The notes under the pieces were generated by a model. That model was not told where the DNA came from. It did no database searches and saw nothing but the letters and a program-made list of their open reading frames with translations. From positions 310,001 through 374,000 of the forward strand of contig NZ_LKEU01000027.1 of the NCBI RefSeq assembly GCF_001766835.1: a stretch of DNA of 64,000 nucleotides, in the 5' to 3' direction. Numbering within the stretch: position 1 is the first letter of the stretch; every line of letters starts with the position of its first letter. The stretch comes from Acetobacterium wieringae. GTDB lineage: Bacteria; Bacillota; Clostridia; Eubacteriales; Eubacteriaceae. This document shows positions 1-8,109 of the stretch, piece after piece. The position numbers and the translations under genes are program-made.

Positions 1-216
1 ATTAAGTATTCAACCCACCGGATCAAAGGATTTGTCCGAACAACACAAGGTGTATTTGAGGTCAGCTGTGTCAATGACTTTGCGGTGATGAATCCTTGGA
101 ATCGGCCAATTGACGAAACCGAAGTGGTTTTTATTTCTTCTGTAGGAATTAAGATGACAAGTGATCTTCTAAAGTTTTGGAAGATGTTTTTTGGTGAGAC
201 GGCATTCAAAATTTAA
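1..216 (+). CDS. C-terminal end of a CobW/P47K-family GTPase-like protein (partial)
   Basis: The first 71 codons of the window form the open tail of a gene whose start lies upstream; it stops with TAA at 214-216. The peptide has an RIKGF segment followed by alternating beta-like stretches (VFEVSCVNDF, EVVFISSVGI) and a short helix (DLLKFWKMFF). This fits the CobW C-terminal domain of GTP-dependent metallochaperones, where a basic R-x-K-G strand opens the domain. The GTPase motifs would lie outside the window, so the assignment rests only on this tail. The gene ends 68 bases before the dihydrolipoyl dehydrogenase on the same strand, with no terminator between, so the two may be co-transcribed. 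Confidence 0.5.
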   Translation: MKYSTHRIKGFVRTTQGVFEVSCVNDFAVMNPWNRPIDETEVVFISSVGIKMTSDLLKFWKMFFGETAFKI

Positions 217-284
217 GAAAAATTAATAAAAGCATTCAAGGCACAAAATTTTGTGATCTAAGTGAAACGAAAGGGATGGTTAAA

Positions 285-1670
285 ATGAAAATTACCATTA
301 TCGGCGGTGGTCCAGGCGGCTATGAAGCTGCCATTATGGCAGCTAAATTAGGGGCAGAGGTGACCGTTGTTGAAAAAAATAAGGTTGGCGGAACCTGTCT
401 GAATGTGGGGTGTATTCCGACCAAAGCATTACTGGCATCGGCAGAAGTTTTGACAACTTCATTGGAAGCCGAGAAGTTTGGGGTTTTTAACGATAAGACA
501 GTCGTTGATCCAGCGCAGATCATCGAACGAAAAGATAAGCTGGTATCCGGTTTAGTCAAGGGGATTGAATTTCTTTTTGAGTCAAACGGTGTAAATTTGA
601 TTCAGGGTGTTGGCAAACTGATCGACTCGAAAACGGTAGAAGTAAAGCGTCATGATGGAGGATCTGAAAAACTGGTAAGTGATAAAATCTTATTGGCGAC
701 CGGTTCAGTTCCCATCTGTCCGGAAATGTTTCATTATGATGGTGTGAAAGTGATTACCAGCACGGAAGCTTTGTCGTTAAAAACGCCACCTAAATCGATG
801 ATTGTTATTGGCGGTGGCGTCATCGGGTGCGAACTGGGGCAATTTTTTAGTCGGATGGGAACTCAGATAACGATAGTGGAAATGGCTGAGCAAATTTTGA
901 GTAATGAGGATGAGAGTGTTGCAAAACAACTGTTACGACAATTCAAAAGGGAAAAAATAAAAGTTTTGACTGCCACTCGTGTTACTGATGTGAACGTTCA
1001 GAATACCGGAATTACAGTAAACCTGTCAAGTGGTAAAACATTGGAAGTAGAAATGGTCCTGCTTTCAATCGGACGAGCGAGCTTTTCAAAAGAACTTAAC
1101 TTGGACGCATTAGGGATTAGCACGAATTCAAAGGGACAGATCGAAGTTGATGAGTTGCTAGAAACCAATGTTAAAGGGATTTATGCTGTAGGAGATCTTA
1201 TCAATACGCCATATTTGGCTCATGTCGCCTCGAAGGAAGGCACTATTGCTGCTGAAAACATGCTGGGTAAAAATAAAACCGCTGTTCATAAAGCGATCCC
1301 CCGATGTGTGTATACCGATCCCCAGGTAGCAGCGGTGGGGTTAACCGAAAAAGAAGCACAGCAAAGGGGAATTGCTTATAAAACCGGCAGTTTTGACTTC
1401 AGATCATTGGGAAAAGCGCAAATTATCGGGAAAATCCAGGGCCAGGTTAAAATTATTGTGGATGAAAAAGATGTAATTATTGGCGCTTCGATTGTCGGGC
1501 CGGAGGCGACCGACCTTTTGGCAGAGTTAACGATGGCGGTTCATCTTGGGTTGACGGCAGAAGCACTGGGCGATGTGATCCACCCGCACCCAACGCTGTC
1601 CGAAGCGATCATGGAAGCCCTTCATGATGTTCATGAGATGTCAATTAATAAAGTCGAGTTAAGGTTATGA
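285..1670 (+). CDS. lpdA: Dihydrolipoyl dehydrogenase (E3, FAD disulfide oxidoreductase)
   Basis: This 461-residue protein reoxidises protein-bound dihydrolipoamide with NAD+, as E3 of glycine cleavage or 2-oxoacid dehydrogenase complexes in the cytoplasm. It shows the N-terminal FAD-binding GGGPGG, the redox disulfide in GGTCLNVGCIPTK, a second Rossmann motif GGGVIG near residue 175, the FAD-contact GIYAVGD, and the C-terminal HPHPTLSE that supplies the catalytic His/Glu. Length is normal for the family. An in-frame ATG lies at 276, but the AAGGG at 271-275 touches it, while ATG 285 sits about 9 bases downstream of that ribosome binding site, so I chose 285. No lipoate, gcv or pdh partner is visible here, so the complex it serves is unknown. 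A terminator follows. Confidence 0.93.
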   Translation: MKITIIGGGPGGYEAAIMAAKLGAEVTVVEKNKVGGTCLNVGCIPTKALLASAEVLTTSLEAEKFGVFNDKTVVDPAQIIERKDKLVSGLVKGIEFLFESNGVNLIQGVGKLIDSKTVEVKRHDGGSEKLVSDKILLATGSVPICPEMFHYDGVKVITSTEALSLKTPPKSMIVIGGGVIGCELGQFFSRMGTQITIVEMAEQILSNEDESVAKQLLRQFKREKIKVLTATRVTDVNVQNTGITVNLSSGKTLEVEMVLLSIGRASFSKELNLDALGISTNSKGQIEVDELLETNVKGIYAVGDLINTPYLAHVASKEGTIAAENMLGKNKTAVHKAIPRCVYTDPQVAAVGLTEKEAQQRGIAYKTGSFDFRSLGKAQIIGKIQGQVKIIVDEKDVIIGASIVGPEATDLLAELTMAVHLGLTAEALGDVIHPHPTLSEAIMEALHDVHEMSINKVELRL

Positions 1671-1831
1671 ATAATTGAAAAATGTCTTACATATTTACGT
1701 GAAAGATGGATCAAGTTCGTCTTAAATCACAGATGACAAAAAAACCAATGCCTTGAATAACGCACACGGACAAGTATCGTTCATAATATACTCTGTTCAA
1801 TAGAAAGTAAAAAAAAGTGATGGCTTAGCCG
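1671..1831. other. Intergenic stretch ending in a bidirectional terminator
   Basis: This lies between lpdA and the end of the Trk operon on the other strand. Apart from the hairpin at its right end I see no gene, promoter or repeat in it. Confidence 0.6.
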
Positions 1832-1843
1832 TCACTTTTTTTT
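1808..1843. terminator. Bidirectional intrinsic terminator between lpdA and the Trk operon
   Basis: An 8-bp stem (GTGATGGC / GCCGTCAC, one G-U pair, loop TTA) at 1817-1835 is flanked by an A-run on the left and eight T on the right. It can therefore end transcription of lpdA rightward and of the Trk operon leftward. It overlaps the stop codon of the minus-strand gene. Confidence 0.88.
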
Positions 1844-2329
1844 GATAACGTTAAGATAGATCATACCAAGCGCTGAAGCTAGACACACCAGCACGAGGCC
1901 AAAGATAATTTTTAGTGTTGGAACCGCTTCAGCGGCGGCATAACCGGCCGTCACCACGGTGATCGAGTCGCTGTGAATATCGACATCGCCGCCATGTTGG
2001 GCACAGGCCCGGTTAAATACCCCGGTGGCCTGAAGCTGGTCACCGTGATGCTTGTAATCACCAAATACCCTAATGCTCTCGGCATCGTCAAGCGGCATCC
2101 AGATGCCCATGGCATTGGTGCCGTCATTGATATTGACCCAGGCGTGATCACCCCGCTCCATCGCTTCACCAATGGCTTCGCCGGTGACAGTGACAGTTTG
2201 ACCGTCCATAGCTTCGGCATTTTCCACCAGCTGATTCAGTTCGATCACATCAGCGGCAAATACGCTTCCATTCAGGCAGAAAAGCAGGCTCACCGTAAGC
2301 ATAAGCAGTTTTATTATTTTGTCCAACAT
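1832..2329 (-). CDS. Membrane-anchored OB-fold protein, last gene of the Trk operon
   Basis: The protein has 165 residues. Residues 1-25 form a signal peptide or membrane segment (basic MLDKIIK, then a hydrophobic run ending VFAA). Residues 30-130 look like a small beta-rich OB-fold domain of the nucleic-acid-binding-like type (GQTVTVTGEAIGEAM, HAWVNINDG, GDQLQATGVF). Residues 138-160 form a C-terminal membrane helix followed by KKK. The domain is therefore predicted to be outside the cell, tethered at one or both ends. The gene overlaps the end of trkH by 16 bases, so translation is probably coupled. Extracytoplasmic OB-folds of this kind usually bind small ligands or partner proteins rather than nucleic acids. 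A role as a Trk accessory subunit is inference from position only. Confidence 0.72.
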   Translation of the reverse strand: MLDKIIKLLMLTVSLLFCLNGSVFAADVIELNQLVENAEAMDGQTVTVTGEAIGEAMERGDHAWVNINDGTNAMGIWMPLDDAESIRVFGDYKHHGDQLQATGVFNRACAQHGGDVDIHSDSITVVTAGYAAAEAVPTLKIIFGLVLVCLASALGMIYLNVIKKK

Positions 2330-3840
2330 TTTTTTATACCTCCGATGATGAAACCGATGAGGGCGAAAACGGAAAGAAATTCCAGTCGACCCAGATACAT
2401 GGCAATAATATAGTAGACCTTCATCACGGCGGGCATACCCGGGGCGGTGATGCCGATGGATAGCCCCACATTGCCAGTAATTGAGGCTGCTTCAAAGGCG
2501 GCGCTGGCCAGTGGGTAACCATAATAGGTGCCGATCAGCGTTCCGATGGCAAAGGTGATCAGATAACAAATGATGATCAGGGCCGCTGCCTTGACCAGGC
2601 CATCCGAAAGAATCTGATCCTTGATGTGGTGAAAACGAAAGACTTTGACATTGCGTTCTGAAGCCAGAAGGCGTTTCACATCAGCAAGGATGCTGTTACC
2701 GATGATGCCAACCCGCAGCCCTTTAAAACCGCCGGCGGTAGAACAGGCCGAGCCGCCAATCAGCATCACAATGACGAGAATCAGGATTCCGAAGTCACCC
2801 CATTCCAGGGCGAACTGTCGGGCATAAACCGAACCAAATCCGGTGGTGGTATGAGCGGACAAGACATTATAAACAACCCGCCGAAACATTGCGATGGCAT
2901 CATGATAAACGCCGGTTCGAGCAAGCCACATGACGGCCAGGATACTGGCCAAAAACGAGCTGATAAAAAAACTCTGGGTTTCGATGTTTTTGAGCAATTC
3001 TTTTTTATTGCCAGAAAGAATCGCATAATGCAGTCCGAAATTCAACGAACCCAGAATAAAAAAGATGATCGTCAGGTTTTCATAAGAAAAGCTATGGTAA
3101 TACATCATGTTCTGGGTATAGGGGGCAAAACCGCCGGTGCTCCAGGAGGAGGCAAAAATAAACAGTCCATTAAAAAAGGCTGACAAGGGGGTCAGTCCGA
3201 TGGCCAAGCCGTCAATCCACAAGGCCACCGTTCCGATGACCAGATAAACCATGCTGATTTTCCAGATAATCCGGGCCGTGCCCTTGACATTGGGAACCAG
3301 GTCGATATCTTTGGCTTCCCCGACATAAAAGATGTAGGCACCACCGGTTTCTTTTAATAAAAAGGTCAACGCCAGCACAATCATACCCTGACCGCCAATA
3401 AAGGTGAGCATATGACGCCATAGATTTAAACTGAGCGAGATATGATCCAAATCTTGGGTCAACACCATGCCCGTGGTAGTAAAACCGCTCATGACATCAA
3501 AACAGGCATCCAGAATTGAATTGACATGGCCGCTGAGCAAATAGGGAATAGCACACAAAAACATCAAAATAATCCAGGAAAGTGATGCCACCACAAAACC
3601 GTGTTTCCACTGGACAAAACTTTTGTTGTGGCGGGTCTGTTTTCCGATGATAATAAGGAGCAGTCCCAGAATAATAGAAATCGCCATGGTGATGATAAAA
3701 TCCCAAAAGGGATTCCATTCCTGAAGACCCACTGCTGTCAAAATGGGGAGAACCATGAGCAGGGCGATGCCCAGAACAACATAGCCGGTATAGTAACTGA
3801 TGATAAAGATACTGTAAAAGCGTCCGTTAAAAGTATTCAT
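2314..3840 (-). CDS. trkH: TrkH/KtrB-family potassium channel subunit
   Basis: This 508-residue polytopic membrane protein forms the K+-conducting pore of a Trk/Ktr uptake system. Four pore repeats with selectivity-filter-like turns are visible in order: SGFTTTGM, SSWSTGGFA, SAHTTTGFGS and ASITGNVGLS. Each is flanked by two hydrophobic helices, as in the four-fold pseudo-symmetric TrkH fold. The region near GGSACSTAGGFKGLRV matches the intramembrane-loop portion of the family. Two NAD/ATP-binding TrkA-type genes are encoded immediately upstream on the same strand, with a tiny membrane peptide between them and this gene. Whether transport is driven by Na+ or H+ cannot be told. The start ATG at 3840 follows the peptide's stop by only 7 bases. 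Confidence 0.93.
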   Translation of the reverse strand: MNTFNGRFYSIFIISYYTGYVVLGIALLMVLPILTAVGLQEWNPFWDFIITMAISIILGLLLIIIGKQTRHNKSFVQWKHGFVVASLSWIILMFLCAIPYLLSGHVNSILDACFDVMSGFTTTGMVLTQDLDHISLSLNLWRHMLTFIGGQGMIVLALTFLLKETGGAYIFYVGEAKDIDLVPNVKGTARIIWKISMVYLVIGTVALWIDGLAIGLTPLSAFFNGLFIFASSWSTGGFAPYTQNMMYYHSFSYENLTIIFFILGSLNFGLHYAILSGNKKELLKNIETQSFFISSFLASILAVMWLARTGVYHDAIAMFRRVVYNVLSAHTTTGFGSVYARQFALEWGDFGILILVIVMLIGGSACSTAGGFKGLRVGIIGNSILADVKRLLASERNVKVFRFHHIKDQILSDGLVKAAALIIICYLITFAIGTLIGTYYGYPLASAAFEAASITGNVGLSIGITAPGMPAVMKVYYIIAMYLGRLEFLSVFALIGFIIGGIKKCWTK

Positions 3841-3847
3841 GGCAATT

Positions 3848-3949
3848 CTAAATCATCACAAGGGTTAGAATAAAAAACAGTAGGACATAGGCCGATACCG
3901 ACAGCAGCTCCATCATCAACCCTAGCAGTTCATTTTTTCGTGATTCCAT
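3848..3949 (-). CDS. 33-residue single-pass membrane peptide between trkA and trkH
   Basis: This short gene encodes 33 residues. A polar, charged start (MESRKNELLG) is followed by a continuous hydrophobic segment (LMMELLSVSAYVLLFF, then ILTLVMI) to the stop. It is preceded by a strong ribosome binding site, GGGAGG, about 7 bases from the ATG. It fills the gap between the TrkA-type gene (15 bases upstream) and trkH (7 bases downstream) on the same strand. I do not recognise a family. Its size and single-helix build recall KdpF, the small stabilising subunit of the Kdp pump, which also occurs in this window. A role as a TrkH-associated small subunit is inference. Confidence 0.7.
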   Translation of the reverse strand: MESRKNELLGLMMELLSVSAYVLLFFILTLVMI

Positions 3950-3964
3950 TTGATTTCCTCCCTC

Positions 3965-4615
3965 TTATCGAAATTTTTTTAATTTGGCTAAAGCCGCCTT
4001 ATTGGTAATCACTAACACTTTGTCATTTTCCAGAAACCGCGTATCGCCGCGGGGGTAAATGACCTGTTCATCCCGGAGGATCGAAGTAATGACGCATTCG
4101 GCTGGCAAATCCATGTCCTGGATAAATTGATTGGACCAGCGGTCATCGGCATGGATGATGATTTCGACGAGAATCATGGCGCCGCGTTCAAAGGTGTGGA
4201 TCAATTTAAAATTATCCTTATCAAATTCATATTCGATAAGATTGGCAATCACCTCGGTGCTGCAAACCGTTTTGTCCACCCCCAGAGCCTTGAACATGGC
4301 AATGTTTTTGGGATTATTGATCCGGGCGATGGTTTTACTGATGTTAAAACTGACCTTGGCAATCTCGCAGATCACCAGATTTTCTTCATCGGTTCCGGTG
4401 ACGGCGGCAATGATTTCAGCTTCCTGGATGCCAGCGTCTTTTAAAACTTCCAGATCGGTACCGTCGCCGCAAATGATCTCAATGTCAATGTCTTCAGCGA
4501 TTTTTTGGCAAATCACACTGTTTCGTTCAATTAAGACGACATGATAGCCTCTTTTTTTAAGGGTGTGAACCAGATAATAGCCGACCTTTCCGCCCCCGAT
4601 AATGATTGATTTCAT
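3965..4615 (-). CDS. TrkA-family potassium uptake regulatory subunit (second copy)
   Basis: This 216-residue cytoplasmic gating subunit has an N-terminal RCK/TrkA-N Rossmann domain: IIIGGGKVGYYL at residues 4-15, an acidic residue ending strand 2 in LIERN, and GDGTDLEVL. A TrkA-C domain of about 80 residues follows (ILVEIIIHADDRW to VLVITNKAAL). Proteins of this family bind NAD(H), ATP or, through TrkA-C, c-di-AMP in Firmicutes, and control TrkH. It starts within the last codons of the preceding TrkA gene (ATGA overlap at 4612-4615). The two TrkA proteins share a layout but differ widely in sequence, so they may form a hetero-oligomeric ring or serve two pores; this is inference. Confidence 0.9.
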   Translation of the reverse strand: MKSIIIGGGKVGYYLVHTLKKRGYHVVLIERNSVICQKIAEDIDIEIICGDGTDLEVLKDAGIQEAEIIAAVTGTDEENLVICEIAKVSFNISKTIARINNPKNIAMFKALGVDKTVCSTEVIANLIEYEFDKDNFKLIHTFERGAMILVEIIIHADDRWSNQFIQDMDLPAECVITSILRDEQVIYPRGDTRFLENDKVLVITNKAALAKLKKFR

Positions 4616-5265
4616 CGTGATATCTCCTTAGCCAGTGAGGCAATAATTTTTTCTTTATCTTTTTTCCCTATGGTGCAGATTATTTTTGCACCATAGGGAA
4701 CCAGCTCATCGTTTTCAGGAAAAACAAAGCGATCAGCCACCATTAAGCCGGACAGGATACAGTTATATTTTTCTTCGATGCATTTTACCGTACACGGCTT
4801 ATGTTTTTTTACCGTCAGTTCAATAATTTCAGTGTCCGGTTGAATAACCGCCAACACCTCCACATTTTTTTCAGAGATCTTCCGTTTAAGGATCTCCACC
4901 CCCAGCTGGGTGGGACAAATGGTTTCAATACCCAGCATGTCATAAATATGTTTTCGGCTGGGATCCCCGACCCGGGCGATGATGCGGGGGACATTATAGA
5001 TTTTTTTGGCGATCAGGGACACGGTGATGTTAATGTTATCATCAGCAGTTACCGCTAAAACAAAATCAGCTTGTTTGATGCCAGCTTCTTGTAAGCGATC
5101 ACTGTCATATTCAATGCCTCTAAATTTGGAACCATTAAAACCGCTCCCCAGTACATTTAATTTTTCGCTGTCGTGGTCGATGACCGAAACATCGTATCCG
5201 GTGATGGATAACTCTTTGGCCAAGGTGCTGCCGAGCTTGCCGCAGCCAATAATAATGATATACAT
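4612..5265 (-). CDS. TrkA-family potassium uptake regulatory subunit (first copy)
   Basis: This is a 217-residue RCK protein and the first gene of the Trk operon. The N-terminal Rossmann domain shows IIIGCGKLGSTLA at residues 3-15, VIDHDSEKL at the end of strand 2 and VLAVTADDNINI. The C-terminal TrkA-C domain runs from about residue 135 (VEVLAVIQPDTEIIEL) to the end. It regulates the TrkH pore encoded three genes downstream. A ribosome binding site AGGAGA precedes the ATG at 5265. The gene is divergent from the flavoprotein gene at 5474, so the roughly 200-base gap must hold promoters in both directions. I could place only the rightward one with confidence. Confidence 0.9.
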   Translation of the reverse strand: MYIIIIGCGKLGSTLAKELSITGYDVSVIDHDSEKLNVLGSGFNGSKFRGIEYDSDRLQEAGIKQADFVLAVTADDNINITVSLIAKKIYNVPRIIARVGDPSRKHIYDMLGIETICPTQLGVEILKRKISEKNVEVLAVIQPDTEIIELTVKKHKPCTVKCIEEKYNCILSGLMVADRFVFPENDELVPYGAKIICTIGKKDKEKIIASLAKEISR

Positions 5266-5405
5266 AATTTTCTCCTAATATGAAGCCAAGATGATGGATA
5301 AACGAACTAGTTTTTATTTACCCTACTAAAAAATTATCACAGATCCTATAAAGTTTGTATAAAGAAGTGGAGGACTTATATAAATTTAATATTAATGGAT
5401 AGGCG

Positions 5406-5434
5406 TTGAAAAATTAACGGCCCTTCGCTATAAT
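5406..5434 (+). promoter_or_regulatory. Sigma-A promoter for the flavoprotein gene
   Basis: TTGAAA at 5406-5411 and TATAAT at 5429-5434 are separated by 17 bases, and the gene start lies 39 bases beyond the -10 box. Confidence 0.8.
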
Positions 5435-5473
5435 GAGGTAAACGAGGGGTTATTTTGAGAGAGGGATGGAAAA

Positions 5474-6184
5474 ATGAAGATAACAGTAATCAATGGAACC
5501 ATGCGCCATGGCAGCACCTGGCACTGTAAGGATTTGCTACTGGAAAAAATTTCACAATTGGAAGAAACCAAGGTCAGGGAGTTTTATCTGCCCAAAGACA
5601 TGTCCAATTTTTGCAGTGGCTGTTTTTCCTGCTTTTTAAAGGGGGAAGACACCTGTCCTCATGCCGATCAGATTAAGCCTATTGTTGCCGCCCTGGAAGA
5701 GGCCGATCTGGTGATCCTGACCTCTTCAGTTTACGGGCTGGATGTTAGCGGTCAGTTAAAAGCCTTACTGGATCATCTGTGCTTTATGTGGCTTAGCCAC
5801 CGGCCCAATCCGAAGATGTTTAATAAGGTGGGGATCAGTTTTGCCACCACAGCCGGAGCGGGTCTTTCCCATACCACCAAAACGATGCAGAACAGTCTGA
5901 AATTCTGGGGGGTAAAAAAACGGTTTGCCAGTAAGCAGGCAGTGGCCGCCACGAAATGGAGTGAGATATCCGACAAAAAGCGCAGTCAAATTGATAAAGA
6001 CATGGTTCAGTTGGCTAAAAAAGCCACCGCAGCGGTGGCTAATATTGAACACAGCACAGCGCCCTTGTTTCGAAAAATCATGTTTGTGATGATGAAGAAT
6101 ATGATGAAAAAAAATGACTGGAATCCCACCGATCGTAATCACTGGGAAGCTCAGGGCTGGTTAAGCGGGACGAAGCCCTTTTAG
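5474..6184 (+). CDS. Flavodoxin-fold NAD(P)H oxidoreductase / iron-sulfur flavoprotein-like
   Basis: The protein has 236 residues. A flavodoxin-like fold occupies residues 1-180: ITVINGTMRHGST is the phosphate-binding loop for FMN, and LVILTSSVYGLDVSG the second FMN contact loop. Between them is CSGCFSCFLKGEDTC, a C-x2-C-x2-C-x7-C spacing that falls within the compact motif of iron-sulfur flavoproteins of the Isf type, so a [4Fe-4S] cluster plus FMN is plausible. The last 50 residues are basic and Met-rich (KIMFVMMKNMMKKND) and may contact membrane or partner. The ribosome binding site is GAGAGGGA. Its electron donor is unknown; ferredoxin or NAD(P)H are the usual choices. It has its own promoter and ends 2 bases from the convergent gene. 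Confidence 0.75.
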   Translation: MKITVINGTMRHGSTWHCKDLLLEKISQLEETKVREFYLPKDMSNFCSGCFSCFLKGEDTCPHADQIKPIVAALEEADLVILTSSVYGLDVSGQLKALLDHLCFMWLSHRPNPKMFNKVGISFATTAGAGLSHTTKTMQNSLKFWGVKKRFASKQAVAATKWSEISDKKRSQIDKDMVQLAKKATAAVANIEHSTAPLFRKIMFVMMKNMMKKNDWNPTDRNHWEAQGWLSGTKPF

Positions 6185-6186
6185 CA

Positions 6187-7557
6187 TCAGACGACCTCAA
6201 TGGTGGTGGTCATGTCAAGAATTTTAGCCAACCGAGCCTGGGGCAGTGTCCGCAGATAAGCGTCCAGATTGTGCTGCATCCGGACTTCGGAAGCGGAAAA
6301 ATCAATGGCGTCAATGGTCGGATGGAGGGGATGACGTTTGGCTAGCACGGCCAGCTCAATGTCCTCCAGCAGCGCAAAGATTTTGGCTGCTTCGGCAGAC
6401 TCCAGTTCGGTGGCGATGAGCAGGTCTTCCATGTCGGCCAGGGATTTAATCTGTTCTTTAATGATGGCCAGTTTATCCTCAAAAAAGCGGCAGGACAAAA
6501 ATTCTGTCACTAGTTCCCGATAAGCTTTATCATCCATTTTTAGGCCCATGTTGTAACAGACAAGGGGTCTGGTTTTGGGATTGAACCGGGGCACAAAAAC
6601 CTTGTTAAGGGAATTGGTGACCAGCCCCTGATAAACGGTGGTGGTGATTTTCGGGAGACTGGCAAGCAGGTATTTTTTCAGAGACCGATTGGTTAGTGCC
6701 AGATCAGTGATCAGCTCCTCGGTCGCTCTTTTTAATTGCGTTTGGAGTTCTAATTGGTTATGGCTGCGTAATTTTTTATCCAGGCTATTGAGATCAGCCG
6801 GACTAAAATTTAACAGATGCCAGGGTACGTTTAACAATTGACAACCCAGCGCATTTTGAAAAATCTGGGCACAGATGTTTTCAAGTAGATTTTGATAGGC
6901 CTTATCATAACCGCTCATCACTTCATGGATGATATCGGCATCAAAATATAAACAAAACAAATTTTCATAATACAGACTTTCCAGATATTTGATGACGAAC
7001 TCAACCCCGGCCAGATCCGTAACTGGATGGATCAGCTGATAGTCGATGTCACTGGGGATTTCGTGAGCATGAAAATTGATTTCATAGCTTTCAAAAAAGG
7101 GCTTGAAACCCTGGTCAATGGTGATATTATAGGCATGATTGGCGGTTTTTAACTTGCTTTTGCAAACCTGGTTAAAAAAATAATGGGCTACATTTATTTT
7201 TCGCTTCAGTACTGCTAAACCCTGTTCATAGAGTTTCTCAAGGGGTTCATTTTCAACCTGGAAGAGGGCGGTGTCTAGATTGGGCAGTGATTTAAGGTAG
7301 ATGCCGATGGTAAAAAGATTGGAGGCCATGATGCCCTGGGCAATTTCAACCCGGACCGAGCTGCTTTGGCCCCGGGTAAAGCGTTCAGTAGAGTCAGCCA
7401 GTAGTTTAAGACATTCCAGTTGAATACGTTCGGCTTCTTTGGGACTGAGTACGCCCTTGATAGCGGCCTCCTGGAGCAGCGACTGAAAATAAAATTCGCC
7501 ACTGAGTTTGTCGGCATCAATTACAGTCTGTTTTTTGATTTTATTATTCATCTTCAT
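6187..7557 (-). CDS. DUF6179-family protein of unknown function
   Basis: The protein has 456 residues, no signal peptide and no membrane helix. It appears largely alpha-helical, with many leucine-rich amphipathic stretches and no recognisable catalytic motif. By overall look and by its partner I place it in the DUF6179 group found in anaerobic Clostridia; this is recall, not a search. The gene overlaps the upstream DUF6323 gene by 14 bases, implying translational coupling and a functional pair. Residues 20-100 resemble a helical bundle (ERIQLECLKLLADSTERF). The convergent flavoprotein gene ends only 2 bases away, with no terminator visible between them. I cannot assign a function. Confidence 0.6.
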   Translation of the reverse strand: MKMNNKIKKQTVIDADKLSGEFYFQSLLQEAAIKGVLSPKEAERIQLECLKLLADSTERFTRGQSSSVRVEIAQGIMASNLFTIGIYLKSLPNLDTALFQVENEPLEKLYEQGLAVLKRKINVAHYFFNQVCKSKLKTANHAYNITIDQGFKPFFESYEINFHAHEIPSDIDYQLIHPVTDLAGVEFVIKYLESLYYENLFCLYFDADIIHEVMSGYDKAYQNLLENICAQIFQNALGCQLLNVPWHLLNFSPADLNSLDKKLRSHNQLELQTQLKRATEELITDLALTNRSLKKYLLASLPKITTTVYQGLVTNSLNKVFVPRFNPKTRPLVCYNMGLKMDDKAYRELVTEFLSCRFFEDKLAIIKEQIKSLADMEDLLIATELESAEAAKIFALLEDIELAVLAKRHPLHPTIDAIDFSASEVRMQHNLDAYLRTLPQARLAKILDMTTTIEVV

Positions 7558-8041
7558 CCTCGTCTTCCATTAATTTTTCACTATCATACAGATCGTTATA
7601 ATCAGGATCAATTCCCAGCCGCACGTTTCTAGCCACCCGCTCCAGTTCCCGAAATTTTAGTTGATCCAGAGAACCCTGACAGACCCCGTCGAAATACTTT
7701 TTCATCGTGCCAATCAGATCATCATCGCTCATTAAATCCAGGGTTTCATTTTTGAAATAATAAAAGATTTCAACCAGATCGTTTATTATTTCGGCATAGT
7801 AGTGTTGGGAGATGTAGGGGCTATTGGCAAAGGTCAGAATGACTTTTTCAATAATTCCGCCGCCAAACTCGACCCGGCCAACATTTTTCAGTGAATCGGA
7901 TCGAGTTTCAACCAGTTCCAGCGCCTGCTCTTCGGATAATACCAGCGCATAATCAGCCGTAATTTTATTGCATAACAACACTTCCGAAACGGCCTGTTTT
8001 TCGATCAAAAAATTATCAAACAGCATCAGTTCAAACGACAT
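7544..8041 (-). CDS. DUF6323-family protein of unknown function
   Basis: The protein has 165 residues, is soluble and acidic, and ends in a run of Asp and Glu (EDEDEDE). A helix near residues 25-50 contains LSEEQALELVETRSDSL, and a conserved-looking centre reads GRVEFGGGIIEKVILTFANSPY. I recognise the DUF6323 pattern, known from Clostridia next to DUF6179, but no biochemical role is established to my knowledge. The ribosome binding site GGGAGGTACCTCT lies just upstream of ATG 8041. It is divergent from the kdp promoter at 8081, so its own promoter must lie in or near the first 80 bases of that intergenic region. The location between two potassium importers suggests, but does not show, an ion-related role. 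Confidence 0.6.
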   Translation of the reverse strand: MSFELMLFDNFLIEKQAVSEVLLCNKITADYALVLSEEQALELVETRSDSLKNVGRVEFGGGIIEKVILTFANSPYISQHYYAEIINDLVEIFYYFKNETLDLMSDDDLIGTMKKYFDGVCQGSLDQLKFRELERVARNVRLGIDPDYNDLYDSEKLMEDEDEDE

Positions 8042-8080
8042 AGAGGTACCTCCCTGGCATACAAAAAAATAGATTGACTA

Positions 8081-8109
8081 TTGACAAAACTGGCAAGATG
8101 TGCTATTAT
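8081..8109 (+). promoter_or_regulatory. Strong sigma-A promoter of the kdp leader
   Basis: A consensus TTGACA at 8081-8086 and TATTAT at 8104-8109 are separated by exactly 17 bases. Transcription would start near 8116, leaving a leader of about 355 bases before the TPR gene. Confidence 0.85.

Noticed and set aside
1973..2413. Plus-strand frame of 146 codons opposite the OB-fold gene and trkH
   Set aside because: It is antisense to two recognisable genes and has no homology or ribosome binding site.
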